From the NCBI GenBank assembly GCA_025655455.1, contig JAHXIV010000013.1, positions 62,001 to 126,000 of the forward strand: 64,000 nucleotides of DNA. Reading direction: 5' to 3'. The notes under the pieces were generated by a model. It was not told the DNA's origin. It did no database searches and saw only the letters and a list, made by a program, of their open reading frames with translations. The stretch comes from a gamma proteobacterium symbiont of Taylorina sp. (GTDB lineage: Bacteria > Pseudomonadota > Gammaproteobacteria > GRL18). Positions 9,216-17,478 of this stretch are shown in pieces (positions within the stretch are counted from its first letter, which is position 1; every line of letters begins with the position of its first letter). The translations under genes were made by a program, and so were the position numbers.

Positions 9216-10296
9216 CCGTTTTAACGCGAAACAAATGGACGCTAAATAAATTATCTGCATCGACCCATAGTGCAACGGATTGAAAACCCGCTTGTTGTGC
9301 CAGTTTTATAAATTCCTGTGTGGTATATTTATAGGAATTCTCACTGTGGATTGTTTCACCGCTGGCGAATTCAAATCTGCTTTGTCCTATGCTAATCTGT
9401 TGCTCTCGCAAACTAACCAGGTGCATCTCGATACGCCCGGCCTGTTCATTATAAATCGCTTTATGCCGCCAGCCCGAAAGTTCAAAATCAGCATCCAGTT
9501 CGTGGTTAATACGCTGCAGCAGATTGAGGTTAAACTGTGCCGTAATTCCGACGGCATCGTTATAGGCGGCGTGCAGGATGCTCTTGTCCTTTTTCATATC
9601 AACACCGATCAACAGGTAGCCCTCCGACTTCACCAGTTGTGCAATTGAGGTCAGAAATTCCACAGCGTCTCCGGGATCAAAATTACCAATGCTCGAACCC
9701 GGGAAAAAAGCCACCTTCGTACCCTCTGGAGCAGTTGGCGGCAATGCCATGATTTGAGTAAAATCCGTGCAGGTGGCATGGATCTCCAGCCAGGGAAAGG
9801 TTGTGGCCAGTTCTTCCGTCGCCAGTCGCAGGTGCTGACTGGAGATATCCATTGGCACATAAGCCATCGGTCGCAGACCCTCCAGCAGTATATGCACCTT
9901 GGCGCAACTGCCGCCACCAGGTTCAATCAACAGGCTACCTGTACCCACATGGTGAGCAATCTCAGCTGCATTATCCTGTAAAATAGCTATCTCGGTACGG
10001 GTTTGATAATACTCGGGCAGTTCGGTAATGGCATCAAATAGTTGCGAGCCTTTGGCATCGTAAAAATATTTTGGTGGGATGGAGGCTGGTCGTTTATCCA
10101 GACCCTGCAACACATCGCTGGCGAACTCGCTGGTAGTTGAATGCAGGTCATGAAACCAGAGATTATTTTTATTCAAAGGACTTCTTGTGTTAGCAATTAT
10201 TAATTGCTCGGTACCTAGCTCATCTATCAGAGCAAGGCTTCTTTCAAGCGCATCCCGGGTCTGATATACGATGTGTTCTGGTTTGAGTTTAATCAT
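9202..10296 (-). CDS. egtD: L-histidine N-alpha-trimethyltransferase EgtD
   Basis: SAM-dependent methyltransferase making hercynine (trimethylhistidine), the substrate of EgtB in ergothioneine and of SenA in selenoneine biosynthesis; cytoplasmic, 364 aa. Visible family features: FYDAKGSQLFDAITELPEYYQTR early in the protein (key residues YY and TR), the SAM-binding IEPGGGSCAKV, FFPGSSIGNF, and a C-terminal LAQQAGFQSVALWVDADNLFSVHLF-type motif. ATG 10296 (MIKLKPEH) is chosen, since upstream codons in the same frame run through repeat-like DNA. No neighbouring EgtB of plain ergothioneine type is seen. Two SenA-like enzymes lie 5-8 kb away, which suggests the hercynine feeds a selenium pathway. 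A relic of another egtD copy lies at 28354-28478. Confidence 0.9.
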   Translation of the reverse strand: MIKLKPEHIVYQTRDALERSLALIDELGTEQLIIANTRSPLNKNNLWFHDLHSTTSEFASDVLQGLDKRPASIPPKYFYDAKGSQLFDAITELPEYYQTRTEIAILQDNAAEIAHHVGTGSLLIEPGGGSCAKVHILLEGLRPMAYVPMDISSQHLRLATEELATTFPWLEIHATCTDFTQIMALPPTAPEGTKVAFFPGSSIGNFDPGDAVEFLTSIAQLVKSEGYLLIGVDMKKDKSILHAAYNDAVGITAQFNLNLLQRINHELDADFELSGWRHKAIYNEQAGRIEMHLVSLREQQISIGQSRFEFASGETIHSENSYKYTTQEFIKLAQQAGFQSVALWVDADNLFSVHLFRVKTVIQE

Positions 10297-10770
10297 GTTT
10301 TTATTACAAAGTGAAGTAAAAGACTTCTGGCAAAGCCAGAGGCTTGAATTTGTTAACCGCTCAAGGCGGACTAATTTATTAACCACTTAAAGGTGGTAAC
10401 GTTTTAAAAAAAATATTCTACATTTTTTTGGGAGGCTAAACTTTTAAATGTTGACGCAAGATATTAGCCATTATTTCAAATCAGCTTTGATCCTACTGAT
10501 TTCATTACGAACTGTTGTTTTATCAATTTGTGCCATTAACTTCTATCTATATCATCTTACAATAATGATATGATAACATGGCTTTTTTCGAGCTTCTGAG
10601 AAGCTCTCTGTTGGACTTGCTCTGCCTGAATTGAACTTTGAATCAAAAATTTTCTGTTATGATCTATTTGAGATCTTTACAGATTAATTTTACATTGACT
10701 TAAAGAAATTATTTTTTTGTCTCTAAAAACATGTCAATAACTATTTTCACTTTTTTTAAGGTTTTTCCCC
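10297..10770. other. non-coding stretch with short direct repeats
   Basis: No convincing gene. Bases about 10353-10402 hold two imperfect copies of TTAACC-CT-AAGG-GG (around 10354 and 10379), which explains the spurious extension of the egtD frame. The rest is AT-rich with short inverted repeats such as ATATCAT/ATGATAT near 10548-10571. Confidence 0.4.
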
Positions 10771-10959
10771 TTATGGGCGAGAGTATTTAGTGTCTGTTAG
10801 TAAATCATGATAGCAACTAGAAAGTAATTTTGTGTTTTTATTAAATAACCAGTCTTCTAAATCATTTCTTTCATTATCTTGATCTAATAAAATTTTCTTA
10901 ATTTCTTCAACGGTATAACACTGAGAACTGGGTTTAATATTATCTTCCATATTATCCAA
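10771..10959 (-). CDS. small hypothetical protein (62 aa)
   Basis: Not recognised. It is a polar, charged 62-aa frame without membrane segment or signal peptide. It starts 17 bases after the end of the next frame (10977-11189) on the same strand, so the two could form a small operon or be halves of a decayed gene. No strong ribosome site is visible. It lies in a gene-poor, relic-rich interval, which lowers confidence. Confidence 0.25.
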   Translation of the reverse strand: MDNMEDNIKPSSQCYTVEEIKKILLDQDNERNDLEDWLFNKNTKLLSSCYHDLLTDTKYSRP

Positions 10960-10976
10960 AACTTGTATTGTTGCCT

Positions 10977-11189
10977 CTATAAGCCTTTCTTCTTAAGAAT
11001 ACTTTGAAGTTCTTGCAGTATTGCTTCAAAATTTGGTAATACACGTAGAATCATCTTGGATAATGTCCAAACAGCAGAAACCAAAGAAGTTTTCTCTCCT
11101 ATTTTTACTTTCTTACCAACAATTAACATTTCCTCACTAAAATCAGTATCTCTAAATAACTTTGCTGCGGAATGCGGTTTTGGAGTCAA
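10977..11189 (-). CDS. small hypothetical protein (70 aa)
   Basis: Not recognised. A basic 70-aa frame with an amphipathic, hydrophobic second half (about residues 35-65) ending in KKKGL. It may be a short real gene paired with the 62-aa frame downstream, or a fragment. Upstream DNA contains no clear promoter. Confidence 0.25.
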   Translation of the reverse strand: MTPKPHSAAKLFRDTDFSEEMLIVGKKVKIGEKTSLVSAVWTLSKMILRVLPNFEAILQELQSILKKKGL

Positions 11190-11345
11190 TTTTGTATTTT
11201 GAAATAATAGGCAGCATTATTAAAAAAAGCTATCATAAATACCCCTGTTTATATTCAGTAGCCTACGATTATTAAACCACTCAACTCATTTCAATAGCAA
11301 AAGCGTGTGACAGACCGATTGACCTAAGATCTACAAGACCGTGCT

Positions 11346-11373
11346 TTAGGGTGAGCCATCACGCACACCCTAA
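11346..11373. repeat. perfect 8-bp inverted repeat
   Basis: TTAGGGTG (11346-11353) and CACCCTAA (11366-11373) flank a 12-base loop containing GCCATCACGC. It lies just upstream of a transposase relic and may be an old element end or hairpin. Its function is not determinable. Confidence 0.4.
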
Positions 11374-11417
11374 CAAAGGGACATTTAAATTATAACAGTT
11401 AGTCAAAAAAATCTACA

Positions 11418-11618
11418 TTGGAATTGATGTTTTTAAAGCGATATTTGTGGGCAATGCTTTTAGCAATAAGTTATAATCTGTTTCCTTTGTTATGCCCGGA
11501 CTGTGGTACTGAAATGAAGATCATCGCAATCATTCAAGACAAATCTGTTATCAACAAAAGATTAAACTCAGTGGGCGAAATGACATATTATAATAAATCC
11601 AGCTTGGATTTTCTTTAA
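11418..11618 (+). pseudogene. C-terminal relic of an IS91-like transposase
   Basis: A 66-aa frame whose middle (FPLLCPDCGTEMKIIAII) matches the Cys-containing C-terminal region typical of IS91-type transposases, where a WAMLLARIY-like stretch precedes CPxCG. Nothing of the catalytic Y2 domain remains upstream, so this is a truncated copy. It shows that an insertion element once sat between egtD and the aquaporin gene. Confidence 0.55.
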
Positions 11619-11898
11619 TAATTAGCAGTTTAGCTAAGAAACTCACTTAAGTTGTTAGTTTTGCAAGTACCTCTTACAGCTTTGAATTTAAAAATTTTTT
11701 TAAATTTTTTATTTCACTAATTCAGGAACCAAGGTAATATTTCCTTGTGGTATTGTCAAATTCTATTAAAGGATAATAGTATATTTTGAACCAAGTTAGT
11801 CAGTAACACACGAATGACGACTGACACAGTCTTGAGTTGATGACACAGGTTAATATAAGCCTGTCCGCGAAGTATTTTTAACATTTCAGGTAACAAAT

Positions 11899-12552
11899 AT
11901 GGCACGTAAATTATTTTCAGAATGGCTCGGTACCTTCTTTCTGGTTGCAGTTGTGATCGGCTCAGGCATCATGGCTGAACGTTTAGCAGGGGGTAACATC
12001 GCTATCGCTCTATTAGGAAACACCATAGCCACTGGTGCCATTCTGGTAGTGATTATATTGATCTTTGGACCACTGTCTGGTGCACATTTTAACCCGGCAG
12101 TTACCCTGGCATTCCTTCTACGTCGCGAGATAGATAAACAAACGGCTGCTTTTTATGTGATTGTTCAAATACTCGGCGGTATTTTTGGTGCTATTGTTGC
12201 ACATATTATGTTTGAATTACCCCTGTTTGAAGCGTCTGCAACAGTTCGTTCGGGAATTTCTCAGTGGGTGGCAGAGTTCGTCGCAACTTTCGGTCTGGTT
12301 GCTACTATTTTTGGCTGTATAAAGGCAAAACCTGAGGCAGTGCCCTATGCGGTTGGTTTATTTATAACCGCCGGTTACTGGTTTACCTCATCAACCTCTT
12401 TCGCCAATCCCGCTGTAACCATAGCACGCACCATGACCAATACATTTTCCGGTATCGCACCAATGGATGCACCTGCATTCATTCTTTCACAGTTAATCGC
12501 AGCAACGATTGCTGTTGTTGTATTCGGGTGGTTACTGGAGGAACCTCAATAA
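11899..12552 (+). CDS. MIP-family channel (aquaporin / glycerol facilitator-like)
   Basis: A 217-aa membrane channel with six predicted helices and both half-helix NPA motifs: AHFNPAVTLAF near 72-76 and SFANPAVTIAR near 172-176. MIP channels pass water, glycerol or small neutral metalloid hydroxides across the inner membrane. NPA spacing and length fit the short bacterial AqpZ/AqpS-like group. With selenium and ArsP-like genes nearby a metalloid role is possible, but this is inference from context. A strong hairpin follows the stop codon, so it looks monocistronic. Confidence 0.85.
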   Translation: MARKLFSEWLGTFFLVAVVIGSGIMAERLAGGNIAIALLGNTIATGAILVVIILIFGPLSGAHFNPAVTLAFLLRREIDKQTAAFYVIVQILGGIFGAIVAHIMFELPLFEASATVRSGISQWVAEFVATFGLVATIFGCIKAKPEAVPYAVGLFITAGYWFTSSTSFANPAVTIARTMTNTFSGIAPMDAPAFILSQLIAATIAVVVFGWLLEEPQ

Positions 12553-12558
12553 AATAGG

Positions 12559-12603
12559 TGAAATTGTCCAGTCAACAGACTTTAGCTGACTCGAACAATT
12601 TCA
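12559..12603 (+). terminator. hairpin after the aquaporin gene
   Basis: TGAAATTGT (12559-12567) pairs with ACAATTTCA (12595-12603), with an inner AGTCA/TGACT pairing, seven bases after the aquaporin stop. No U-run follows, but position and symmetry suit a transcript 3' end. Confidence 0.5.
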
Positions 12604-12669
12604 GGATGACCCTAACAGCATTCCCGGGTCAGGAATCGTAACAATTTGCTGATAATTTTAGATTCCTGG

Positions 12670-12840
12670 TCAGATGAATTCTACCCGAATCCCACTTGGC
12701 TCAAAGCACATCACATGTTTTGCAGGATCTTGCCGTAGCAATTTTGGTGAGAATTCAATTTTAATACAGTTATTTTTTAGACGTTGATAAATATTATTTA
12801 AGTCATTTTCATTGTCTACATAAAAAGCTACATGATGCAT
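12670..12840 (-). pseudogene. VOC / glyoxalase-family fragment
   Basis: A 56-aa leftward frame starting MHHVAFYVDNEND and running through CFEPSGIRVEFI resembles the second half of a VOC-fold (glyoxalase/dioxygenase superfamily) protein, which normally has 120-140 residues. The upstream half is missing, so it is best read as a relic. The rest of 12604-13003 holds nothing else I can support. Confidence 0.5.
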
Positions 12841-13003
12841 AATTAACCAAATTGACCTATTTCAGACTCATTTTGCATTGGACAAGGCTAAATCTCAACA
12901 TTAATACCAGGATCGTGTACAATTATTGGTAGTTACCAGTTTATAAGAGCAATCTATATCGCCATTGATAATGAAATCTCAGGTGTTATAACGTTACAGA
13001 CTA

Positions 13004-13474
13004 ATGAAGAAAACCCCATCAAAACAGGCTCTATCAGGACAGGCAAACAAACTCATCAAGAAATACGCCTTTGGTTCCGGTTTATTCGGCTATATCCCTT
13101 TTCCTGTAGTGGATGCCCTTGGCATTATGGCTGTTCAGCGCAAGATGTTATTTCATCTCGCGAATATCTATGACATACCATTCTCACGCAGCCTGGCAAA
13201 AGACCTGCTAAGAACACTGGCAGGAGGTATTGCCTCACGAGCAGCCGTCCCCATGGCAATTAAAATAATTCCCGGAATCAATGTCTTGTTTGGCAGTACT
13301 GGCATGGCTGCAATAGGCAGCGCTTCAACCTATGCAGTTGGAAAAACCTTTAAACGACACTTTGACGAAGGTGGAACCCTGGAGGATTTTAACCCTGTCA
13401 AGGAAAAAGAAATCTTTGAGGAAGAACTAAAAAAAGGAATGACTTTGTCACAGAAAAAAGGAAAAAAGTCATAA
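13004..13474 (+). CDS. DUF697-like membrane-associated protein (156 aa)
   Basis: Free-standing DUF697-like protein. A basic N-terminus is followed by a hydrophobic Gly-rich region with FGYIPFPVVDALGI and then an amphipathic helix. A second Gly/Ala-rich hydrophobic stretch ends in the signature STYAVGK...HFDEGGTLEDFNP, and the tail is basic. The same signature is found at 13987-14496, at 20526-21104 and in the N-terminal domain of the ATPase at 1906-4695. Function is unknown. The family probably associates with membranes, and the fusion suggests it serves or organises P-type ATPases. The stop is immediately followed by a hairpin repeat. Confidence 0.7.
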   Translation: MKKTPSKQALSGQANKLIKKYAFGSGLFGYIPFPVVDALGIMAVQRKMLFHLANIYDIPFSRSLAKDLLRTLAGGIASRAAVPMAIKIIPGINVLFGSTGMAAIGSASTYAVGKTFKRHFDEGGTLEDFNPVKEKEIFEEELKKGMTLSQKKGKKS

Positions 13475-13566
13475 GAGTCCTCGGCCAATAAACTTGCCCG
13501 CTGCCGTTTTACAAACATTTTTACCTGCAAATAAGATAGTGGGCAAGTCTATGCTTGATAAGGGAC
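13475..13566 (-). repeat. dispersed hairpin repeat, copy 2 (inverted)
   Basis: Read on the minus strand it starts TTATCAAGCATAGACTTGCC, passes TTATTTGCAGG and ATGTTTGTAAAACGGCAGCG, and ends CAAGTTTATTGGCCGAGGAC, the same plan as copy 6 at 37701. It starts within a base of the DUF697 gene stop and may act as its transcript terminator. Confidence 0.65.
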
Positions 13567-13890
13567 ATGCATGTCAGAGTTTAAAGTATAGTCACATCTG
13601 AAATTCCAGGAATGAAATCACCTTTTTTTACAACATAAGTTAAATAATACCAGACAACTGGGTCATTGTATTAATATATATGCCATTGGTAATATAAATA
13701 GCTTTACTTATTTTTTTCTATTGTTATGATAAAGACCAAGTTAGTTGCTCTACTACCAGTTCTTTTTATTCATTCTGGACAAGTAGCCCGACTGGCTGAC
13801 GAAGTACGGCCTGGTTCTAATAACTATGATGAAACCAGCCTGAGGCTATAGATTCGTTTGTTCATAATATTTGACAATGAAGTCTATAAT

Positions 13891-13974
13891 ATGAAAAAAA
13901 CTTCCTCTGCGGTGGCAGGTATGATCAGACGCAAGAGAGAAGCCGGGGAAACCTATGATATCAAAGAACACTAA
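13891..13974 (+). CDS. possible 27-aa leader-like ORF
   Basis: A short ATG frame, basic then acidic (MKKTSSAVAGMIRRKREAGE...), ends 12 bases before the next DUF697-like gene. Codon choice looks coding, but there is no strong ribosome site. It may be a leader peptide, a small gene or chance. A further 41-aa frame at 13726-13851 with a hydrophobic start is even less certain. Confidence 0.25.
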   Translation: MKKTSSAVAGMIRRKREAGETYDIKEH

Positions 13975-13986
13975 CAGGAGTATTGT

Positions 13987-14496
13987 ATGACAGCTACAGA
14001 CGATATACCAACAACACTAGATGGTACCTTGGAGAACGTGAAACACAAGTATCGAATAACACAAGTCAATAAACTTGTCAGAAACCATAGTGTGCTGAGT
14101 GCTGCTATGGGAGTAGTGCCCGTACCACCATTAACTATGGCTCTTATTCTGGCCAACAATCTAAAAATGCTGCACAAATTATCTTCTACCTATGGTGTTG
14201 AATTCAGAAAAGATGCTGGAAAAGCTGCTATTAGTAGTTTTTTGGGGGGTTGCGGAACCGTCTCTATTTCAGGCAGACTGATCTGGGGGCTTAGTACGGC
14301 TCTCCCCGTGGCAGCACCTGTAATCAGCATTGTGACTATACCTATATTTGGAGCTGCAACAACCTACGCTATAGGACACTTGTTTATTCAGCATTTTGAA
14401 TCAGGTGGTACCTTCCTGACCTTCGACCCTGAGAAGGTCAGGGGTCATTATGCAGAGTTATTTGCTGAAGGTGAGGAGGAACTTGCCAAAGCATGA
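13987..14496 (+). CDS. DUF697-like membrane-associated protein (169 aa)
   Basis: Second free-standing DUF697-like protein. A polar N-terminus (about 30 residues) precedes a hydrophobic region with GVVPVPPLTMALIL. Two Gly/Ala-rich hydrophobic stretches follow, then the signature TTYAIGH...HFESGGTFLTFDP and an acidic C-terminus. AACAGGAG lies upstream of ATG 13987. It shares the family plan with 13004-13474, but the two are diverged, so this is not a recent tandem duplication. It is followed by a strong hairpin and then the selenium operon. Confidence 0.7.
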   Translation: MTATDDIPTTLDGTLENVKHKYRITQVNKLVRNHSVLSAAMGVVPVPPLTMALILANNLKMLHKLSSTYGVEFRKDAGKAAISSFLGGCGTVSISGRLIWGLSTALPVAAPVISIVTIPIFGAATTYAIGHLFIQHFESGGTFLTFDPEKVRGHYAELFAEGEEELAKA

Positions 14497-14550
14497 TTAA
14501 GGTGTAGATTTCTGCTTTGATTTGAAGGAAGTTATTACTCCTTCCTTTGC

Positions 14551-14585
14551 AAACCCGGCAAAAAGTGGTAACAAATGCCGGGTTT
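14551..14585. terminator. perfect 10-bp hairpin
   Basis: AAACCCGGCA (14551-14560) pairs exactly with TGCCGGGTTT (14576-14585) around a 15-base loop, 55 bp after the DUF697-like gene. A smaller GAAGGA/TCCTTC hairpin precedes it. It probably insulates that gene from the selenium operon. Confidence 0.5.
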
Positions 14586-14666
14586 CGTACCTCGACCCGG
14601 CACTCCTAATAATGAAGCGATTCCTCACTACCCGAAATTCTGTTAACCTGTCCACAAAAGATAAAA

Positions 14667-14954
14667 ATGCAAGTAAAAAACCTTGAACAATCCGTACCTG
14701 AACTATTCCAGGTTGCTAATAAAAAATACCTTCAGTCTGAACAGGCCATTGAAATAATCAAGCAAAATATCGGAGTTATTCCCGTTGCCAATACGGCAGA
14801 GTACAGAGTCATATGGCTGGATGTGGGAGATTTTCCGTATAGAGAGTGGAAGTTTCGCTATGCCACCCAAAATCTGATTGAAAAACAGGAGCTTGGTGAC
14901 TGTTTCCTGGCAAATCGTCTTCTTTTCACACACTATTTAATTTCAAAAAAATAA
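14667..14954 (+). CDS. small unknown protein leading the EgtB-like/SelD operon
   Basis: A 95-aa soluble protein I do not recognise. It is mixed alpha/beta in appearance, with a LDVGDFPYREWKFRYATQ stretch near residues 50-68 and one Cys near 75. It ends 10 bases before the EgtB-like gene, so the two are almost certainly cotranscribed with selD downstream. By position it could be a small partner, regulator or accessory enzyme of selenometabolite synthesis. No domain, signal peptide or membrane segment was recognised. Confidence 0.6.
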   Translation: MQVKNLEQSVPELFQVANKKYLQSEQAIEIIKQNIGVIPVANTAEYRVIWLDVGDFPYREWKFRYATQNLIEKQELGDCFLANRLLFTHYLISKK

Positions 14955-14964
14955 GGTTTATAAA

Positions 14965-16302
14965 ATGAATGACAAACAAAGTTTGATTCTGGAGTTAAAA
15001 AACTCTCAGCAAAAAATTGTAGATTTAATCAACACTTTAAGCGATGATGAATTATCCATACCCTATCACAAAGGAGCAAATCCCCCTCTTTGGGAAATAG
15101 GCCATTCCGCATTTTTCTTTGAGCTATTTATTCTCAACGCTCTTGATAATACAGGCATGTATGATCCATCAATGAATCCTGTGTGGGATTCTTTTAATAT
15201 AGATCATGAAGACCGCTGGAACCCTGGCGTAATCCCTTCAAAAGAAAGTACCCTGGAGTATATCGATGCGACCTATAAAACAATTCTGATCCGGATCGAA
15301 AACAATGAACTCACACAGGATGATTTATATTTATACAAATATGCGATTTTCCATCAAAACATGCACGTCGAATCTTTGATCTGGTCACGCCAGACCTATG
15401 GCTATAAGAAGATGAATTTTAATCCTGGAGAAAATGAAAGCACCCCTGCAGGTACTGATCAGTCGTCTTTAGGCGATGCGGAAATTCCGGCAGGACGTTA
15501 TCTGATTGGAATGCCGGCAAATTCTGATAACTTTGCAACAGATGACTTTGCCTTTGATAATGAGAAACCCAGGTTTGAAGTAGAACTGGACAGCTTTAAG
15601 ATTTCAAAAACGTTGGTTTCTAACCGGGAGTTCCTTGAATTCATCGAAGATGGCGGCTATGAAAAAGAAGAACTGTGGAGCTGGGGCGGCCAAAAGTGGC
15701 TGAACAAAGAACATAACTTTGGCATCCCTCCAGAGAGACAGATGTTACATCCCAAACACCCTGTTTACTGGAAGAAGGAAAACGGACAGTGGCTGGAGCG
15801 TTACTTCAAACAGTGGAAAGCAATAAATCCAGACTACCCCGTAATGCATGTGAGCTTCTTTGAAGCTGAGGCCTTTTGTAACTGGGCAGATCGCAGACTA
15901 CCCACAGAATATGAGTGGGAAGTAGCAGCTCTGGGAAACAAGAAAGGGCAAGACTTCAGGAAATTCCCCTGGGGTAATACGATGGATGCTGGCAAAGCAG
16001 ATCTGGATGGAACCTATGTAGCCCATGTGCCAGTAACGGCTTATGCAGAAGGAGAAAGTGTCTTTGGCTGCCGGCAAATGCTTGGAACAGCCTGGGAATG
16101 GACATCCAGTCAATACCTGCCCTATGACGGTTTCAAGATTGATATGTACCCCTTTATGTCAACCCTGCAGTTCGGCTATCACAAGGTCACCAAAGGAGGC
16201 TCCTGCGCAACATCCTCTATTCTGACTCGTGGAACCTACCGCCAGGCATACCTTCCCAATCGAACGGATGTTTTTGTCGGATTTCGTACCTGCGCTCGAT
16301 AA
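14965..16302 (+). CDS. EgtB/SenA-superfamily iron enzyme, candidate OvsA (C-Se bond formation on histidine)
   Basis: A 445-aa enzyme of the EgtB/OvoA/SenA family. It has an N-terminal DinB-like helical domain, with metal ligands predicted at His47 (WEIGHSAFF) and in the HX3HXE motif His130/His134/Glu136 (FHQNMHVES). A C-terminal FGE-sulfatase (formylglycine-generating-enzyme-like) domain ends in GFRTC. Such non-haem iron enzymes use O2 to join a thiol or selenosugar to a histidine derivative. It sits between a small unknown gene and selD, so selenium is the likely chalcogen. Its C-terminal active-site region (HKVTKGGSCATSSILTRG) differs from the paralog at 17479, whose KEYSAPWFG and WATR features look SenA-like. 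I therefore propose this one as the histidine-using OvsA type; the two labels could be swapped. Confidence 0.75.
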   Translation: MNDKQSLILELKNSQQKIVDLINTLSDDELSIPYHKGANPPLWEIGHSAFFFELFILNALDNTGMYDPSMNPVWDSFNIDHEDRWNPGVIPSKESTLEYIDATYKTILIRIENNELTQDDLYLYKYAIFHQNMHVESLIWSRQTYGYKKMNFNPGENESTPAGTDQSSLGDAEIPAGRYLIGMPANSDNFATDDFAFDNEKPRFEVELDSFKISKTLVSNREFLEFIEDGGYEKEELWSWGGQKWLNKEHNFGIPPERQMLHPKHPVYWKKENGQWLERYFKQWKAINPDYPVMHVSFFEAEAFCNWADRRLPTEYEWEVAALGNKKGQDFRKFPWGNTMDAGKADLDGTYVAHVPVTAYAEGESVFGCRQMLGTAWEWTSSQYLPYDGFKIDMYPFMSTLQFGYHKVTKGGSCATSSILTRGTYRQAYLPNRTDVFVGFRTCAR

Positions 16303-16379
16303 ACATATGGCAAATAAGATATACTTAACAGGTCTTGTGCTCTAAATTATAAAAAGCAACTAGGAGAAAAGGTTTAATT

Positions 16380-17435
16380 ATGAAAAAAATAGATGAAAAT
16401 ATTTGTTTAACGAAATATAGTCATGGCTCAGGCTGTGGTTGTAAAATATCCCCCGCCGTTCTTGATGTTATTCTCAAAACACAGCTGACACCCCAACTGG
16501 ATAGCGCGCTGCTGGTAGGGAACAGTTCCAGGGATGATGCTGCTGTTTACGATCTGGGCAATGGCACTGCAGTTATTAGTACCACTGATTTCTTTATGCC
16601 CATAGTAGATGACCCCTTTACATTTGGGCAAATTGCAGCGACCAATGCCATTAGTGATGTTTATGCCATGGGAGGTAAGCCGCTGTTAGCCATTGCTATC
16701 TTTGGCTGGCCCATTGACAAACTGTCTCCTGAAATTGGGCAACAAGTCATTGAGGGTGGACGCAAAGTCTGTCAGGATGCAGGAATTTCTCTGGCGGGTG
16801 GTCATAGTATCGATTCTCCCGAACCTATCTTTGGACTGGCGGTAACAGGAATTGTTGATATTGACCAGCTCAAGCAGAATGATACCGCAAAGGCCGGGGA
16901 TCATATCTATCTCACCAAACCACTGGGCATTGGCATACTCACTACCGCGCAAAAGAAGCAGAAGCTTAAAGCTGAAGACTTAAGTGTCGCCACAGAAGCT
17001 ATGTGTCAGGTAAATAAAATCGGTAGTCGTCTGGCCGCCATCCCGGGTGTGAATGCGCTTACGGATGTCACCGGGTTTGGGCTGGCAGGACACCTGCAGG
17101 AAGTCTGTGCAGGCAGTCATCTTCATGCACAAATCAATTTTGACAGCCTTCCGTTACTGCCTAACGTACATGAATATCTGGATATGGGCTGCTCCCCTGG
17201 CGGTACGCAACGTAATTTTGATAGCCATGGAAAATATTTTGGGGAAATGACACAACGTCAACGTGAAATTCTTTGTGATCCGCAAACCAGTGGCGGTTTG
17301 CTGGTCATGGTGAATGACGACAGCCAGGACGAGTTTCTGAAAATCGCTCGCGCTGAGGGTCTGGATCTAAAACCCATTGGGCAAATGCTGGAAGCAACGG
17401 ACAGCAGTCAGGATGTACTTATCACTGTAATCTGA
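16380..17435 (+). CDS. selD: selenide, water dikinase (selenophosphate synthetase)
   Basis: SelD (351 aa) makes selenophosphate from selenide and ATP, the selenium donor for selenosugars, selenocysteine and selenouridine. The N-terminal catalytic loop reads [13 protein letters not shown] with Cys19 and Lys22, the active-site pair known from E. coli; cysteine rather than selenocysteine is used. The AIRS-type ATP domains follow, including [10 protein letters not shown] and [11 protein letters not shown]. It lies 77 bp downstream of the EgtB-like gene and in the same direction. This is the second selD of the window, the other being fused to an oxidoreductase at 28478. No Sec-tRNA genes are nearby, so a role in small selenium metabolites is favoured. 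Confidence 0.93.
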   Translation: MKKIDENICLTKYSHGSGCGCKISPAVLDVILKTQLTPQLDSALLVGNSSRDDAAVYDLGNGTAVISTTDFFMPIVDDPFTFGQIAATNAISDVYAMGGKPLLAIAIFGWPIDKLSPEIGQQVIEGGRKVCQDAGISLAGGHSIDSPEPIFGLAVTGIVDIDQLKQNDTAKAGDHIYLTKPLGIGILTTAQKKQKLKAEDLSVATEAMCQVNKIGSRLAAIPGVNALTDVTGFGLAGHLQEVCAGSHLHAQINFDSLPLLPNVHEYLDMGCSPGGTQRNFDSHGKYFGEMTQRQREILCDPQTSGGLLVMVNDDSQDEFLKIARAEGLDLKPIGQMLEATDSSQDVLITVI

Positions 17436-17478
17436 ATCCGTGACTCTCGGACAGGCTCCTGGCACTGCACTCCAGATC

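Noticed and set aside
13726..13851. 41-aa frame with hydrophobic start
   Set aside because: No ribosome site and no recognisable motif; mentioned only with the nearby 27-aa frame.
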